In this document: positions 1 through 6,392 of the stretch, in pieces | Layout of the letters: every line of letters begins with the position of its first letter | Position numbering within the stretch: the first letter of the stretch is position 1 | From: Deltaproteobacteria bacterium | Lineage (GTDB): Bacteria; Desulfobacterota; Syntrophia; Syntrophales; Smithellaceae | DNA length: 8,331 nt | Assembly: GCA_019136325.1 (NCBI GenBank) | Contig: JAGVUJ010000367.1 | Span: 1-8,331, forward strand | Reading direction: 5' to 3' | Notes under the pieces: model-generated | The model's database searches: none | The model's input: the letters and a program-made list of their open reading frames with translations, nothing else | Told to the model about the DNA's origin: nothing | Made by a program: the position numbers and the translations under genes

Positions 1-63
1 AGAGGCCTAGGACACGGGCCTTTCACGCCTGTAACCGCGGTTCGAATCCGCGTGGGGACGCCA
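1..63 (+). tRNA. tRNA-Glu (anticodon UUC), 5' end cut off by window edge
   Basis: This is the 3' portion of a glutamate tRNA gene. The anticodon loop at 20-26 carries TTC at 22-24, closed by the stem 15-19/27-31. The T arm contains the standard GTTCGAATC, and the acceptor 3' strand at 53-59 is followed by discriminator G60 and an encoded CCA at 61-63. The D-arm fragment (AGAGGCCTAGGACAC) closely resembles tRNA-Glu of proteobacteria. The acceptor 5' strand and first part of the D arm lie outside the window. The gene appears intact as far as seen and is directly followed by a terminator, so it is probably the last gene of its transcript. Confidence 0.95.
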
Positions 64-76
64 AATCCAGAAATAG

Positions 77-111
77 AAAAAGGGGTAAGTCCTTCAACTT
101 ACCCCTTTTTT
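77..111. terminator. Two-way Rho-independent terminator between tRNA-Glu and the basic-protein gene
   Basis: A perfect 14-bp inverted repeat (AAAAAGGGGTAAGT at 77-90 and its complement at 97-110) encloses a 6-nt loop. It has a T run on its right side for the plus strand and an A run on its left side, which becomes a U run on the minus strand. It sits 13 bp after the tRNA CCA end and 20 bp from the stop codon of the converging minus-strand gene, so it can serve both transcripts. Confidence 0.9.
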
Positions 112-130
112 ATGAATCTGAATTTCACCG

Positions 131-619
131 CTATTCTTCTTTTTTCTTGGTTGCTTTCTTTTTGGGAGCCGCGTCGTCACCTTCAGCCGGCTGTTTCTTT
201 GCTTTTTTCGGCGCTGCCTCTTCCGCTTCAGACGACTGTTTTTTTGCCTTCTTCGGCGCAGCACCGTCTTCCGCAGCAGGTTGTTTCCTGGTTTCTTTTT
301 CGGCACCTTCTTCTTTCTTCTTAGCCTTCGGTTTTGCTTCTGACGCCGGTTCTACAGATGTCTTTTCTTCTTCAACGGCGGCAGCCAGTTTGGCCGCTTT
401 TGCCTGGGTTAAGGCCTGAGCTTGTTGAACAAATTTATCGAACGCCGCGATTCTTACCTTAGTCTGTCTGATTTTTGCTTTCAGGTTTTTAACCATTGGA
501 TCATTCTGGAGTTTTTCCTTGCTGACGCCCTTTTTTCCCAACTGTTCCAATCGCAAAGATAATTTTTTTTCAAACATTCGGAGTTGTTCAATTCTTACAT
601 CCTTACTTTTTGATGCCAT
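131..619 (-). CDS. Lys/Ala/Glu-rich basic protein with histone H1-like repeat tail, function unknown
   Basis: The protein has 162 residues in two parts. Residues 1-80 look helical and amphipathic, rich in Lys, Leu and Gln, and could form a coiled coil. Residues 95-162 are a low-complexity tail of Lys, Ala, Glu and Pro. The tail holds three tandem units of about 15 residues starting AAPKKAKKQ: 120-134, 135-149 and a shorter, diverged unit at 150-162. Such (A)PKKA tails occur in histone H1-like bacterial proteins (AlgP, HctB type), so nucleic-acid binding or nucleoid organisation is a reasonable inference, but I do not recognise a specific family. There is no signal peptide or membrane segment. 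The ATG is preceded by AAGGAG with 7-nt spacing, which fixes the start. It shares strand with the upstream methyltransferase gene but is separated by 106 AT-rich bp and may have its own promoter. Acidic residues between the basic blocks make it less purely cationic than a true H1 tail. Confidence 0.85.
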   Translation of the reverse strand: MASKSKDVRIEQLRMFEKKLSLRLEQLGKKGVSKEKLQNDPMVKNLKAKIRQTKVRIAAFDKFVQQAQALTQAKAAKLAAAVEEEKTSVEPASEAKPKAKKKEEGAEKETRKQPAAEDGAAPKKAKKQSSEAEEAAPKKAKKQPAEGDDAAPKKKATKKKEE

Positions 620-626
620 CTTATAT

Positions 627-632
627 CTCCTT
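627..632 (-). promoter_or_regulatory. Ribosome binding site of the basic-protein gene
   Basis: On the minus strand AAGGAG lies 7 nt before the ATG at 617-619. The surrounding 620-725 gap is strongly AT-rich and is a plausible promoter region, but no -35/-10 pair with acceptable spacing stood out. Confidence 0.8.
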
Positions 633-725
633 GTTTATTTGTAGATTGTTTTTTAATAACAACTTTTTCTATTTAAATCTATATTTTTATTTCTGATAAT
701 ATGATTTTTTCTAAAGGACTGCTTT

Positions 726-1892
726 TTATCTCAATTCCAAATAGCCGATGACTTCGATATGCTGGGTTTGCGGAAACATATCCAGGGGCTGCAGGCTTTT
801 CAGCCGATACCCGTATTCATTCAGATACTTGATATCCCGTGCCTGCGTAGCCGGATTGCATGAAATATACATAATTTTTCGCGGGTGCAGATCAACCATT
901 GATTTCAACACGATCTGTTCACAGCCGATACGGGGAGGGTCCAGAACAAACAAATCTATTTTTTCCTGCGGCGCCCGGAAGTTTTTGCACAACACAGCTT
1001 CAACATCCCCCTGGATGAAATCTATGTTTTGTATGCCATGATTCGCGGCGTTGATTCGCGCATATTGCACCGCCTGTTCATTGATTTCAATACCGGTTAC
1101 TCTGGCCAAGGACGAAAGAAAAACGGAAAAGAGACCACTCCCGCAGTAGGCGTCGATAATCGTGTTTATTTCATCAAGCGCCGCCAGACGGAAGACCGCA
1201 TCCACCATTGCATCCGTCAGATACAGATTGGCCTGGAAAAATCCGCCGTGAGGAACCAAAAACGATTTTCCTTTAACCAATCTCAGGATCGATTGCTCAT
1301 CCCCTGATGCTCCGACGGAACAATCCGACCAGATGGCCAGTTCGCTTTTACTGTACAGCGATTTTCTGCTTTCACGCAAAACACGCATTTGCCGGTTAAT
1401 CGTTTCCTCCATGAGTTCACAATGTTCAATGTCCACCAGTCTGCCGCCGGAAACATCGAGAAAGCCGATTGTCCATCCCCGGAAACTTTCTTCAGCATGA
1501 TATTGAGCCTTGCCCCGGTAATGATAAATTTCCGGCGAAGCCAGAACATCCGCTACGGGAGGATCTGCAATTTTACTTATTTTCCGGAAAGCATCCTCTA
1601 CCTGTTTTTTCTTAAAAGCCAGTTGACTATCATAACGGATATGCTGATAACAACACCCGCCGCAATTTCCGTAATATCGGCACAGGGGCTCCACCCGCAG
1701 GGGGGATGGCTTGATGATTCTGATGATCCGGCCGCGGAGAAATCTTTTTTTCCGCTGGGTTATTTCAATGTCCAGTTCATCGCCGGGAGCGGAAAACGGA
1801 ACAAACGTCACCAGATTATCAATGCGTCCGACGCCTTCTCCGCCGAAAGCCACCGAATCGATTTTTATCACTGCGCGATCTTTGATCTGCAA
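726..1892 (-). CDS. rlmD: 23S rRNA (uracil-5-)-methyltransferase, RumA/RlmD family
   Basis: This enzyme would transfer a methyl group from S-adenosylmethionine to C5 of a uridine in 23S rRNA (U1939 in E. coli for RlmD). The 388-residue protein has a TRAM domain at about 1-60 and an Fe-S cluster motif Cx5CGGC at C71, C77 and C80, with C158 (DIEHC) as the likely fourth ligand. The SAM-binding motif DAYCGSG is at 247-253 and FFQAN at 218-222. DPPRIGC is at 318-324, the catalytic cysteine is C345 in SCNPATQARD, and the terminal HIE (378-380) supplies the general-base Glu. All key residues are present. It is shorter than E. coli RlmD (433). The start is TTG at 1890-1892, chosen because AAGGAG lies 7 nt upstream and the TRAM domain begins straight after it. 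Family members also include RlmC, the dual-site RlmCD and TrmA. The TRAM domain with Fe-S cysteines argues against TrmA, but the exact target uridine is not decided by sequence alone. Confidence 0.9.
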   Translation of the reverse strand: MQIKDRAVIKIDSVAFGGEGVGRIDNLVTFVPFSAPGDELDIEITQRKKRFLRGRIIRIIKPSPLRVEPLCRYYGNCGGCCYQHIRYDSQLAFKKKQVEDAFRKISKIADPPVADVLASPEIYHYRGKAQYHAEESFRGWTIGFLDVSGGRLVDIEHCELMEETINRQMRVLRESRKSLYSKSELAIWSDCSVGASGDEQSILRLVKGKSFLVPHGGFFQANLYLTDAMVDAVFRLAALDEINTIIDAYCGSGLFSVFLSSLARVTGIEINEQAVQYARINAANHGIQNIDFIQGDVEAVLCKNFRAPQEKIDLFVLDPPRIGCEQIVLKSMVDLHPRKIMYISCNPATQARDIKYLNEYGYRLKSLQPLDMFPQTQHIEVIGYLELR

Positions 1893-1898
1893 GACAAT

Positions 1899-1905
1899 GC
1901 TCCTT
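1899..1905 (-). promoter_or_regulatory. Ribosome binding site supporting a TTG start for rlmD
   Basis: Minus-strand GAAGGAG ends about 7 nt before the TTG at 1890-1892. No ATG or GTG in that frame nearby has a comparable site, so this motif decides the non-ATG start. Confidence 0.75.
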
Positions 1906-2028
1906 CAAAAACTAGATAGCACATCGCTAAATCAGCCGTCAACAAAGGATGGGTATTTTTCTTTACAACTCGGAATAATGTTGTTAATTAACATCTCATT
2001 GAAAATGGAATAAATGGTCTGATGTGCT

Positions 2029-2042
2029 CACAAAAATTTGTG
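2029..2042. repeat. Short operator-like inverted repeat upstream of the rhomboid gene
   Basis: CACAAA at 2029-2034 and TTTGTG at 2037-2042 are perfect complements around a 2-bp centre. The size and AT-rich centre fit a binding site for a dimeric regulator, but the arms are only 6 bp and chance is a real alternative. It lies 107 bp before the GTG and about 140 bp before the preferred ATG of the rhomboid gene. Confidence 0.3.
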
Positions 2043-2184
2043 CCGTTTTTATCGCGTTTTAGATACGCTTCAGAGCAAGGTGCACCCATGTCGGGAACTG
2101 CCGTATAGGTATTTTACGCCGCAGTGCGTCTGAAATGCGGAGGGTGCGGTGCAACGCAGCACATGGATGTTTACGAGGTTGTTA

Positions 2185-3030
2185 ATGTCTGCAGGAAGAA
2201 AATCGATTCTGTGTCCCAATTGCCGTAAATTAATCAGCATGGATGAACCGGCCTGTCCCTACTGCGGGCTGAACCGTCCCGGAATGCATAATGTAGCCGG
2301 CAACATTCGAAAAGTTTTCATGAATTACAATCCGGTCATGGTCATTATTTATATTAATATTGCTTTTTATATTTTATCGATATTTCTGGACCCGCAGGGC
2401 GTATTCAGAGGAGGCGGAGCGTTTAATTTTTTATCGCCCTCCAACCAGAGTCTCTTTCTGCTGGGAGCGAGCGGAACGTTTCCCGTCATAGGCGCTCATC
2501 GCTTCTGGACAGTGATTTCCGCCTCATTTCTGCACGGAGGCATCCTGCACATCGCCTTTAACATGATGGCGCTTTACCAGTTGGGTCCTTTTATTTTACA
2601 GGAATTCGGTTTTCATCGTTTCATCGTTCTATACATCATCAGCGGCGCGTTCGGTTTTGCCGCTTCCGTCCTGTCGGGAACGCCGTTTACCATTGGAGCT
2701 TCCGCCGCAATCTGCGGTTTAATCGGAGCCATCATCTATTACGGAAAAAGCCGCGGTGATTCCTACGGAGACGCCATTTATAAACAGGCCATGGGCTGGG
2801 TGATCGGATTGGTCATTTTCGGCCTGATTTTCAGCGGTATAGACAACTGGGCTCACGGTGGCGGACTGCTGTCCGGTATGGGTCTGGCTTTTCTAATGGG
2901 ATACAACGATAACAAACAGGAAACTGCCTGGTGCAAGGTTCTGGCTTACGTTTGCATCGTGCTCACGGCGGCCATCTTACTTTGGTCGGCTGCAAATTCC
3001 ATCCTGGGCGGGATGACCATATCCGTTTGA
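2185..3030 (+). CDS. Rhomboid-family intramembrane serine protease with N-terminal zinc ribbon
   Basis: Rhomboids cleave transmembrane helices of membrane proteins within the inner membrane. With the ATG at 2185 the protein has 281 residues. A zinc ribbon (CPNC at 10-13, CPYC at 24-27) precedes six or seven hydrophobic segments. Rhomboid hallmarks are present: HGGxxHIxFNMMAL at about 117-129 with the oxyanion Asn126, the catalytic Ser173 in GASAAICGLIGA, and catalytic His224 in NWAHGGGLLSG. The Ser motif reads GASA instead of the common GASG, but Ser and His are both kept, so activity is expected. An in-frame GTG at 2149 with GGAGGG 4 nt upstream would add 12 residues (QRSTWMFTRLLM) before this Met. 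I prefer 2185 because GAGG lies about 7 nt before it and the zinc ribbon then starts near the N terminus. The M16C protease gene follows 66 bp downstream on the same strand, so co-transcription is likely. The substrate is unknown. Confidence 0.88.
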   Translation: MSAGRKSILCPNCRKLISMDEPACPYCGLNRPGMHNVAGNIRKVFMNYNPVMVIIYINIAFYILSIFLDPQGVFRGGGAFNFLSPSNQSLFLLGASGTFPVIGAHRFWTVISASFLHGGILHIAFNMMALYQLGPFILQEFGFHRFIVLYIISGAFGFAASVLSGTPFTIGASAAICGLIGAIIYYGKSRGDSYGDAIYKQAMGWVIGLVIFGLIFSGIDNWAHGGGLLSGMGLAFLMGYNDNKQETAWCKVLAYVCIVLTAAILLWSAANSILGGMTISV

Positions 3031-3080
3031 TCAGATGACGGCATCGCCTTAGCCCAGGCATGCCCGGAACGTATATTCAA

Positions 3081-3087
3081 AGAGGAG
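3081..3087 (+). promoter_or_regulatory. Ribosome binding site of the M16C protease gene
   Basis: AGAGGAG lies 9 nt before the ATG at 3097, supporting that start. The 66-bp gap after the rhomboid stop has no clear terminator, which fits a two-gene transcript. Confidence 0.75.
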
Positions 3088-3096
3088 TATCATTGC

Positions 3097-6078
3097 ATGG
3101 CAGATAAACAGGATTTCCCGATTCCCACGCTTCAGGACGGAGATGAGCTGCACGGATTTAAAGTGATCCGGGTGAAGACTTTTCCCGCAATTCGCGTCAC
3201 CGCTTATGAAATCGAACACAAAAAAACCGGCGCTCAGCTCTTGCATCTGCATGCGTTCGACCGCGAGAATTTATATGCAATCGGCTTTCGCACGCCTCCC
3301 TATGACTCCACCGGGCTGCCTCACATTCTTGAACATTCGGTGCTGGCCGGATCCGAAAAATATCCGCTGAAAGACGTCTTCAAGGAATTGATGCGTTCCA
3401 CGCTGCAAACCTTCATCAACGCCTTTACGTATCCGGATAAGACAATTTATCCGGTAGCCAGTCAGATCAAAACCGATTTTTTCAATCTGGCTCGCGTTTA
3501 TACCGATCTGGTATTGCATCCGCGGATGTTGAAGGAAACTTTCCGGCAGGAAGGCCATCACCTGGAATTTTCCGTTCCGGATGATCTGACCAGCGACCTG
3601 ATCATTTCCGGCATTGTTTACAATGAAATGAAAGGGGCCTATTCCTCACCGGATTCCCTGATCTATAAGGCTCTGCAGGAAAATATCTATCCGGACAGCG
3701 TATACGCCTTTGATTCCGGCGGCGATCCGAACGTCATTCCCTCGCTCACCTATGAACAGTTTCGTGAATTCCACCGCAAGTACTATTCGCCGTCCAACGC
3801 GCGTTTTTTCATTTATGGAGATATCGCCACGTCCGACCATCTGGTGTTTCTTGCTGAGATGCTGCAGGATTTTGAACGTGTGGAAATAGATTCCGCCATT
3901 AAGAGCCAGCAGCGCTTTACTGAGCCGCGGATGATTCGGGGCGCCTATCCCGTCGGCAAGGATGAAGCTCTCGGACGAAAAACCATGGTGAACATCGCCT
4001 GGATGCTGTCCGAAAATACCGACTATAAAACCTCCCTGATGCTGGAAATCATATCCGCCCTGCTGGTAGGCAGTGCCGCCAGTCCCCTGCGCAAGGCCCT
4101 GATCGATTCCGGTCTGGGGGAAGACCTGACCCCGGTTTCCGGAATCGAAGCGGATCTCAAACAGTTAATGTTTTGCGCCGGATTAAGGAACACGCAAAGT
4201 CAGGACGCTCCGAAGATAGAGCAACTGATCTTCGACACATTAAGAAATATTGTTGAACGCGGCTATGACCGGGAGCTGATCGAAGGCGTTCTGCACCAGG
4301 TCGAGTTTCATGGCAAGGAGATTGTGCGCGGTTCGTATCCCTACGGCATTATTCTGATGGGAGGGATATTCCAAACCTGGCTTTATGACGGAGATCCTTT
4401 AATCGGTTTGGATTTTCCTCTGGCCATAGAGAGTATCCGCCGGCGCTGGGCTGATGATCCTCAAATATTCCAGAAGATGACCCGGCAATGGTTCTTGGAT
4501 AATCCTCATCGGGTTCTGTCGATTATGGAACCTGATCCCGATTTTAATGAAAAAGAAGAGGTTTCTTACAAAGAAAAGATGTTCCGATTGAAGTCGTCCC
4601 TGACGGAAGACGAACAGAGGAAGATTAATGCTCAGGCCGGAGAATTAAAAAATTTCCAGTCACAGCAGGATTCTCTGGAAGCGGCGGCCACCATACCGAG
4701 ACTAAAAACAGAGGACATCCCGCGATCCATCGAAACCATCTCTTCACGGAATCTTCACGTTTCCGGCATTTCGGCCCTCGAGCACGATCTGTTCACCAAC
4801 GGCATTGCCTATGTTGATCTGGCCTTTGATGTGTCTCATGTCCCGGAAGAACTTCAAATTTATTTGCCGCTGATGGGCAAAATCATCACCGGAATGGGTG
4901 CGGCCGGCTTCACCTATGAAGAAATGGCCAAACGAATCGCGCTCAATATGGGCGGTTTCGGTTACAATCTGTCCGCCGGTTTTACGGCGCAGGGCGATGC
5001 AAGCTGGCAAAAAATGATTTTTTCTTTCAAATCTCTTTACCGCAATCTTCCGGAAGCCATTAAGATTGTCAGCGATGTGATCTGTGACGGGGATTTGGAC
5101 CATGAAGCGCGCATGCGGGACCTGATCTCCGAGAGGAAGAATAATCTGCAATCAGCGATCGTCCCATCCGGTCATATTTTCGCCAAAATGGCGGCAGGAG
5201 CGGCGCTGACCCTTCCGGCCTATCGCGATGAACAATGGCACGGACGGACGCAATACAAATTCGTGCAAGCACAAGCGAATAACTTTGATTCATCAAAACA
5301 TGATCTGCGAGACAAAATTGAAGAATTGAAAAGAATTCTGTTCGGCAGGAATAATCTGATGATCAATCTCACGGCAGAAAGCCCCGGTTTAAATATAGCA
5401 AAAGAAAACTTGCCGCCATTACTGGAAAAGCTGCCTCAGATTTCGACAAAAGATCCCGGAGAAAAACCGGTGTTGTATCCGATACTAGCCGGAATTTCCA
5501 TACCAACCCAGGTTTCTTATGTAGCCTACGTGTTGAAAACGCCTCCTTATACCGATGCAGCCAGCCCTCTCTTAATGTTATCGGCAAAAGAACTTTCCAA
5601 TAATTATCTTTACAAGCATATCCGTGTGCAGGGCGGCGCCTACGGCGGGATGTCTTCCGTTGACGCATCCTTAGGGCTTTTTTCGTTTCTATCTTACCGT
5701 GATCCGCATATCGCTGAAACGGTGCGGGTATTTAAAGATGCGCAGAAATTCTATTCTCAAAACGAAATTTCTTCATCGGATATGGAAAAAGCGATGATCA
5801 GCACGATCGGCATGATTGACAAACCTTCAGATCCTGCCAGTCGGGGTTATACCGCGATGATGCGTCATTTTGCCGGAATCACCGACGACATGCGCCAGAA
5901 TTTCAGAGACAGGATTTTATCCGCCACGCCGCGCAAATTAAAACAAGTGCTTCTGGATTATTTTTCCCAGACGTCCAAATCAGCAGCGGTAGCTGTTTAT
6001 TCCGCCCCGGAAAAACTGAATGAAGCCAATAAACATCTGGAAGAAAAACTGGCTGTCGAGACTATTTTTGAAAACTGA
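3097..6078 (+). CDS. M16C zinc metalloprotease, presequence protease (PreP/Cym1)-like
   Basis: M16C enzymes are single-chain clamshell proteases that enclose and degrade unfolded peptides of limited length. PreP clears cleaved targeting peptides in organelles, and bacterial members are thought to degrade small peptides. The 993-residue length is typical. The inverted zinc motif HxxEH is at 76-80 (HILEH), with H76 and H80 as ligands and E79 as the catalytic base. The distal ligand is E177 in VYNEMKGAYSSP. The second, non-catalytic half carries the conserved YKHIRVQGGAYGG at 839-851, which closes the active site from the partner domain. A charged helical segment around 485-530 matches the hinge linking the two halves. 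I see no signal peptide, so a cytoplasmic location is likely, although M16C proteins without one may be exported by other routes. The reading frame is intact. It follows the rhomboid gene by 66 bp. There is no terminator right after the stop, so its mRNA probably runs into the hairpin-rich region downstream. Confidence 0.93.
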   Translation: MADKQDFPIPTLQDGDELHGFKVIRVKTFPAIRVTAYEIEHKKTGAQLLHLHAFDRENLYAIGFRTPPYDSTGLPHILEHSVLAGSEKYPLKDVFKELMRSTLQTFINAFTYPDKTIYPVASQIKTDFFNLARVYTDLVLHPRMLKETFRQEGHHLEFSVPDDLTSDLIISGIVYNEMKGAYSSPDSLIYKALQENIYPDSVYAFDSGGDPNVIPSLTYEQFREFHRKYYSPSNARFFIYGDIATSDHLVFLAEMLQDFERVEIDSAIKSQQRFTEPRMIRGAYPVGKDEALGRKTMVNIAWMLSENTDYKTSLMLEIISALLVGSAASPLRKALIDSGLGEDLTPVSGIEADLKQLMFCAGLRNTQSQDAPKIEQLIFDTLRNIVERGYDRELIEGVLHQVEFHGKEIVRGSYPYGIILMGGIFQTWLYDGDPLIGLDFPLAIESIRRRWADDPQIFQKMTRQWFLDNPHRVLSIMEPDPDFNEKEEVSYKEKMFRLKSSLTEDEQRKINAQAGELKNFQSQQDSLEAAATIPRLKTEDIPRSIETISSRNLHVSGISALEHDLFTNGIAYVDLAFDVSHVPEELQIYLPLMGKIITGMGAAGFTYEEMAKRIALNMGGFGYNLSAGFTAQGDASWQKMIFSFKSLYRNLPEAIKIVSDVICDGDLDHEARMRDLISERKNNLQSAIVPSGHIFAKMAAGAALTLPAYRDEQWHGRTQYKFVQAQANNFDSSKHDLRDKIEELKRILFGRNNLMINLTAESPGLNIAKENLPPLLEKLPQISTKDPGEKPVLYPILAGISIPTQVSYVAYVLKTPPYTDAASPLLMLSAKELSNNYLYKHIRVQGGAYGGMSSVDASLGLFSFLSYRDPHIAETVRVFKDAQKFYSQNEISSSDMEKAMISTIGMIDKPSDPASRGYTAMMRHFAGITDDMRQNFRDRILSATPRKLKQVLLDYFSQTSKSAAVAVYSAPEKLNEANKHLEEKLAVETIFEN

Positions 6079-6117
6079 ATTGTGCAAAGAGAAGCGATAA
6101 TTTAAAGAGGCTCATTT

Positions 6118-6165
6118 CCCCTTCACTACGCTTCGGGGGTATCCCTATGTGCTCCGCAAAAGGGA
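6118..6165. repeat. Two short hairpins with RCTMCGY loops
   Basis: The first pairs CCCC 6118-6121 with GGGG 6135-6138 around a loop containing ACTACGC (6125-6131). The second pairs TCCC 6142-6145 with GGGA 6162-6165 around a loop containing GCTCCGC (6151-6157), whose TGC/GCA ends can pair further. The stems are only 4 bp, so they matter mainly as members of the series. Confidence 0.45.
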
Positions 6166-6177
6166 CAATTCAACTTA

Positions 6178-6209
6178 CAAATATTACCACACTACGTTTG
6201 TAATATTTG
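6178..6209. repeat. Perfect 10-bp inverted repeat with 12-nt loop
   Basis: CAAATATTAC at 6178-6187 pairs perfectly with GTAATATTTG at 6200-6209. The 12-nt loop CACACTACGTTT contains ACTACGT at 6191-6197. No T run follows, so this is not a typical Rho-independent terminator. Confidence 0.85.
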
Positions 6210-6222
6210 AGTTTCATTGGTT

Positions 6223-6248
6223 TCCAAATCCGATTAATCGGATTTGGA
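6223..6248. repeat. Perfect 26-bp palindrome without spacer
   Basis: The 13-nt arm TCCAAATCCGATT (6223-6235) is followed directly by its exact reverse complement (6236-6248). It could be a protein-binding site or form a cruciform or hairpin. Unlike its neighbours it has no loop core, and it lies midway between the apexes of the hairpins at 6178-6209 and 6261-6292. Confidence 0.9.
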
Positions 6249-6260
6249 TAGTTCGATTTA

Positions 6261-6292
6261 CAAAATCCAGTTCACTCTGCTCCTGAATTTTG
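6261..6292. repeat. 10-bp inverted repeat with one mismatch and 12-nt loop
   Basis: CAAAATCCAG at 6261-6270 pairs with CTGAATTTTG at 6283-6292 except for one C/A mismatch, and GATT 6255-6258 with AATC 6293-6296 can nearly extend it. The loop TTCACTCTGCTC is 12 nt, the same size as at 6188-6199, with ACTCTG in the same loop position as ACTACG there. Confidence 0.75.
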
Positions 6293-6318
6293 AATCTCAT
6301 TACACTCTAGTATTTTCC

Positions 6319-6342
6319 GTGCACTCCGTTTCGGCACAGTGC
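6319..6342. repeat. Hairpin with ACTCCGT core and two alternative foldings
   Basis: GTGC 6319-6322 can pair with GCAC 6334-6337 around a loop starting ACTCCGT (6323-6329). Alternatively GCACT 6321-6325 plus CCG 6326-6328 pairs with CGG 6332-6334 and AGTGC 6338-6342, leaving a 3-nt bulge. The two foldings exclude each other. A weaker, related hairpin (TAC/GTA around ACTCTA) lies just upstream at 6301-6312. Confidence 0.6.
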
Positions 6343-6343
6343 C

Positions 6344-6371
6344 CCCATGATAACCTTCAGGTTATTCAGGG
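6344..6371. repeat. Inverted repeat ATAACC/GGTTAT with outer CCC/GGG pairs
   Basis: ATAACC at 6350-6355 and GGTTAT at 6360-6365 flank a TTCA loop. After a symmetric 3-nt internal loop, CCC 6344-6346 pairs with GGG 6369-6371. It lacks the loop core seen in its neighbours. Confidence 0.7.
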
Positions 6372-6392
6372 TAAAATCAAGGCTCATTAAAA

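Larger units (their letters stand above)
1893..2148. other. Divergent intergenic region between rlmD and the rhomboid gene
   Basis: These 256 bp separate genes pointing away from each other, so both promoters should lie here. I found no convincing -35/-10 pair: candidates such as TTGAAA at 1999-2004 and TTGTGC at 2038-2043 lack good -10 partners. An operator-like inverted repeat (CACAAA-AA-TTTGTG) lies at 2029-2042. A looser 8-bp inverted pair, AGCACATC at 1918-1925 and GATGTGCT at 2021-2028, spans part of the region. No tRNA or small ORF with a ribosome binding site is visible. Confidence 0.6.

Noticed and set aside
147..419. Plus-strand open frame opposite the basic-protein gene, rich in Ala, Ser and Phe
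   Set aside because: It is the antisense image of the Lys/Ala repeat codons. It has no ribosome binding site and overlaps a gene with a clear start and terminator.
620..725. Promoter elements for the basic-protein gene in the AT-rich gap
   Set aside because: Several TATA-like and TTG-like strings exist, but none pair with 16-18 bp spacing well enough to report.
1389..1919. Plus-strand 176-codon open frame opposite rlmD
   Set aside because: It overlaps a gene with all family motifs, has no ribosome binding site, and its product looks like no protein family.
1918..2028. 8-bp inverted pair AGCACATC/GATGTGCT across the divergent region
   Set aside because: The arms are 95 bp apart and a pair of this size is expected by chance over this distance.
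2149..2184. Longer rhomboid N terminus starting at GTG 2149
   Set aside because: It has a GGAGGG but only 4 nt spacing and adds 12 residues unrelated to the zinc ribbon. The ATG at 2185 seems better, although the GTG cannot be excluded.
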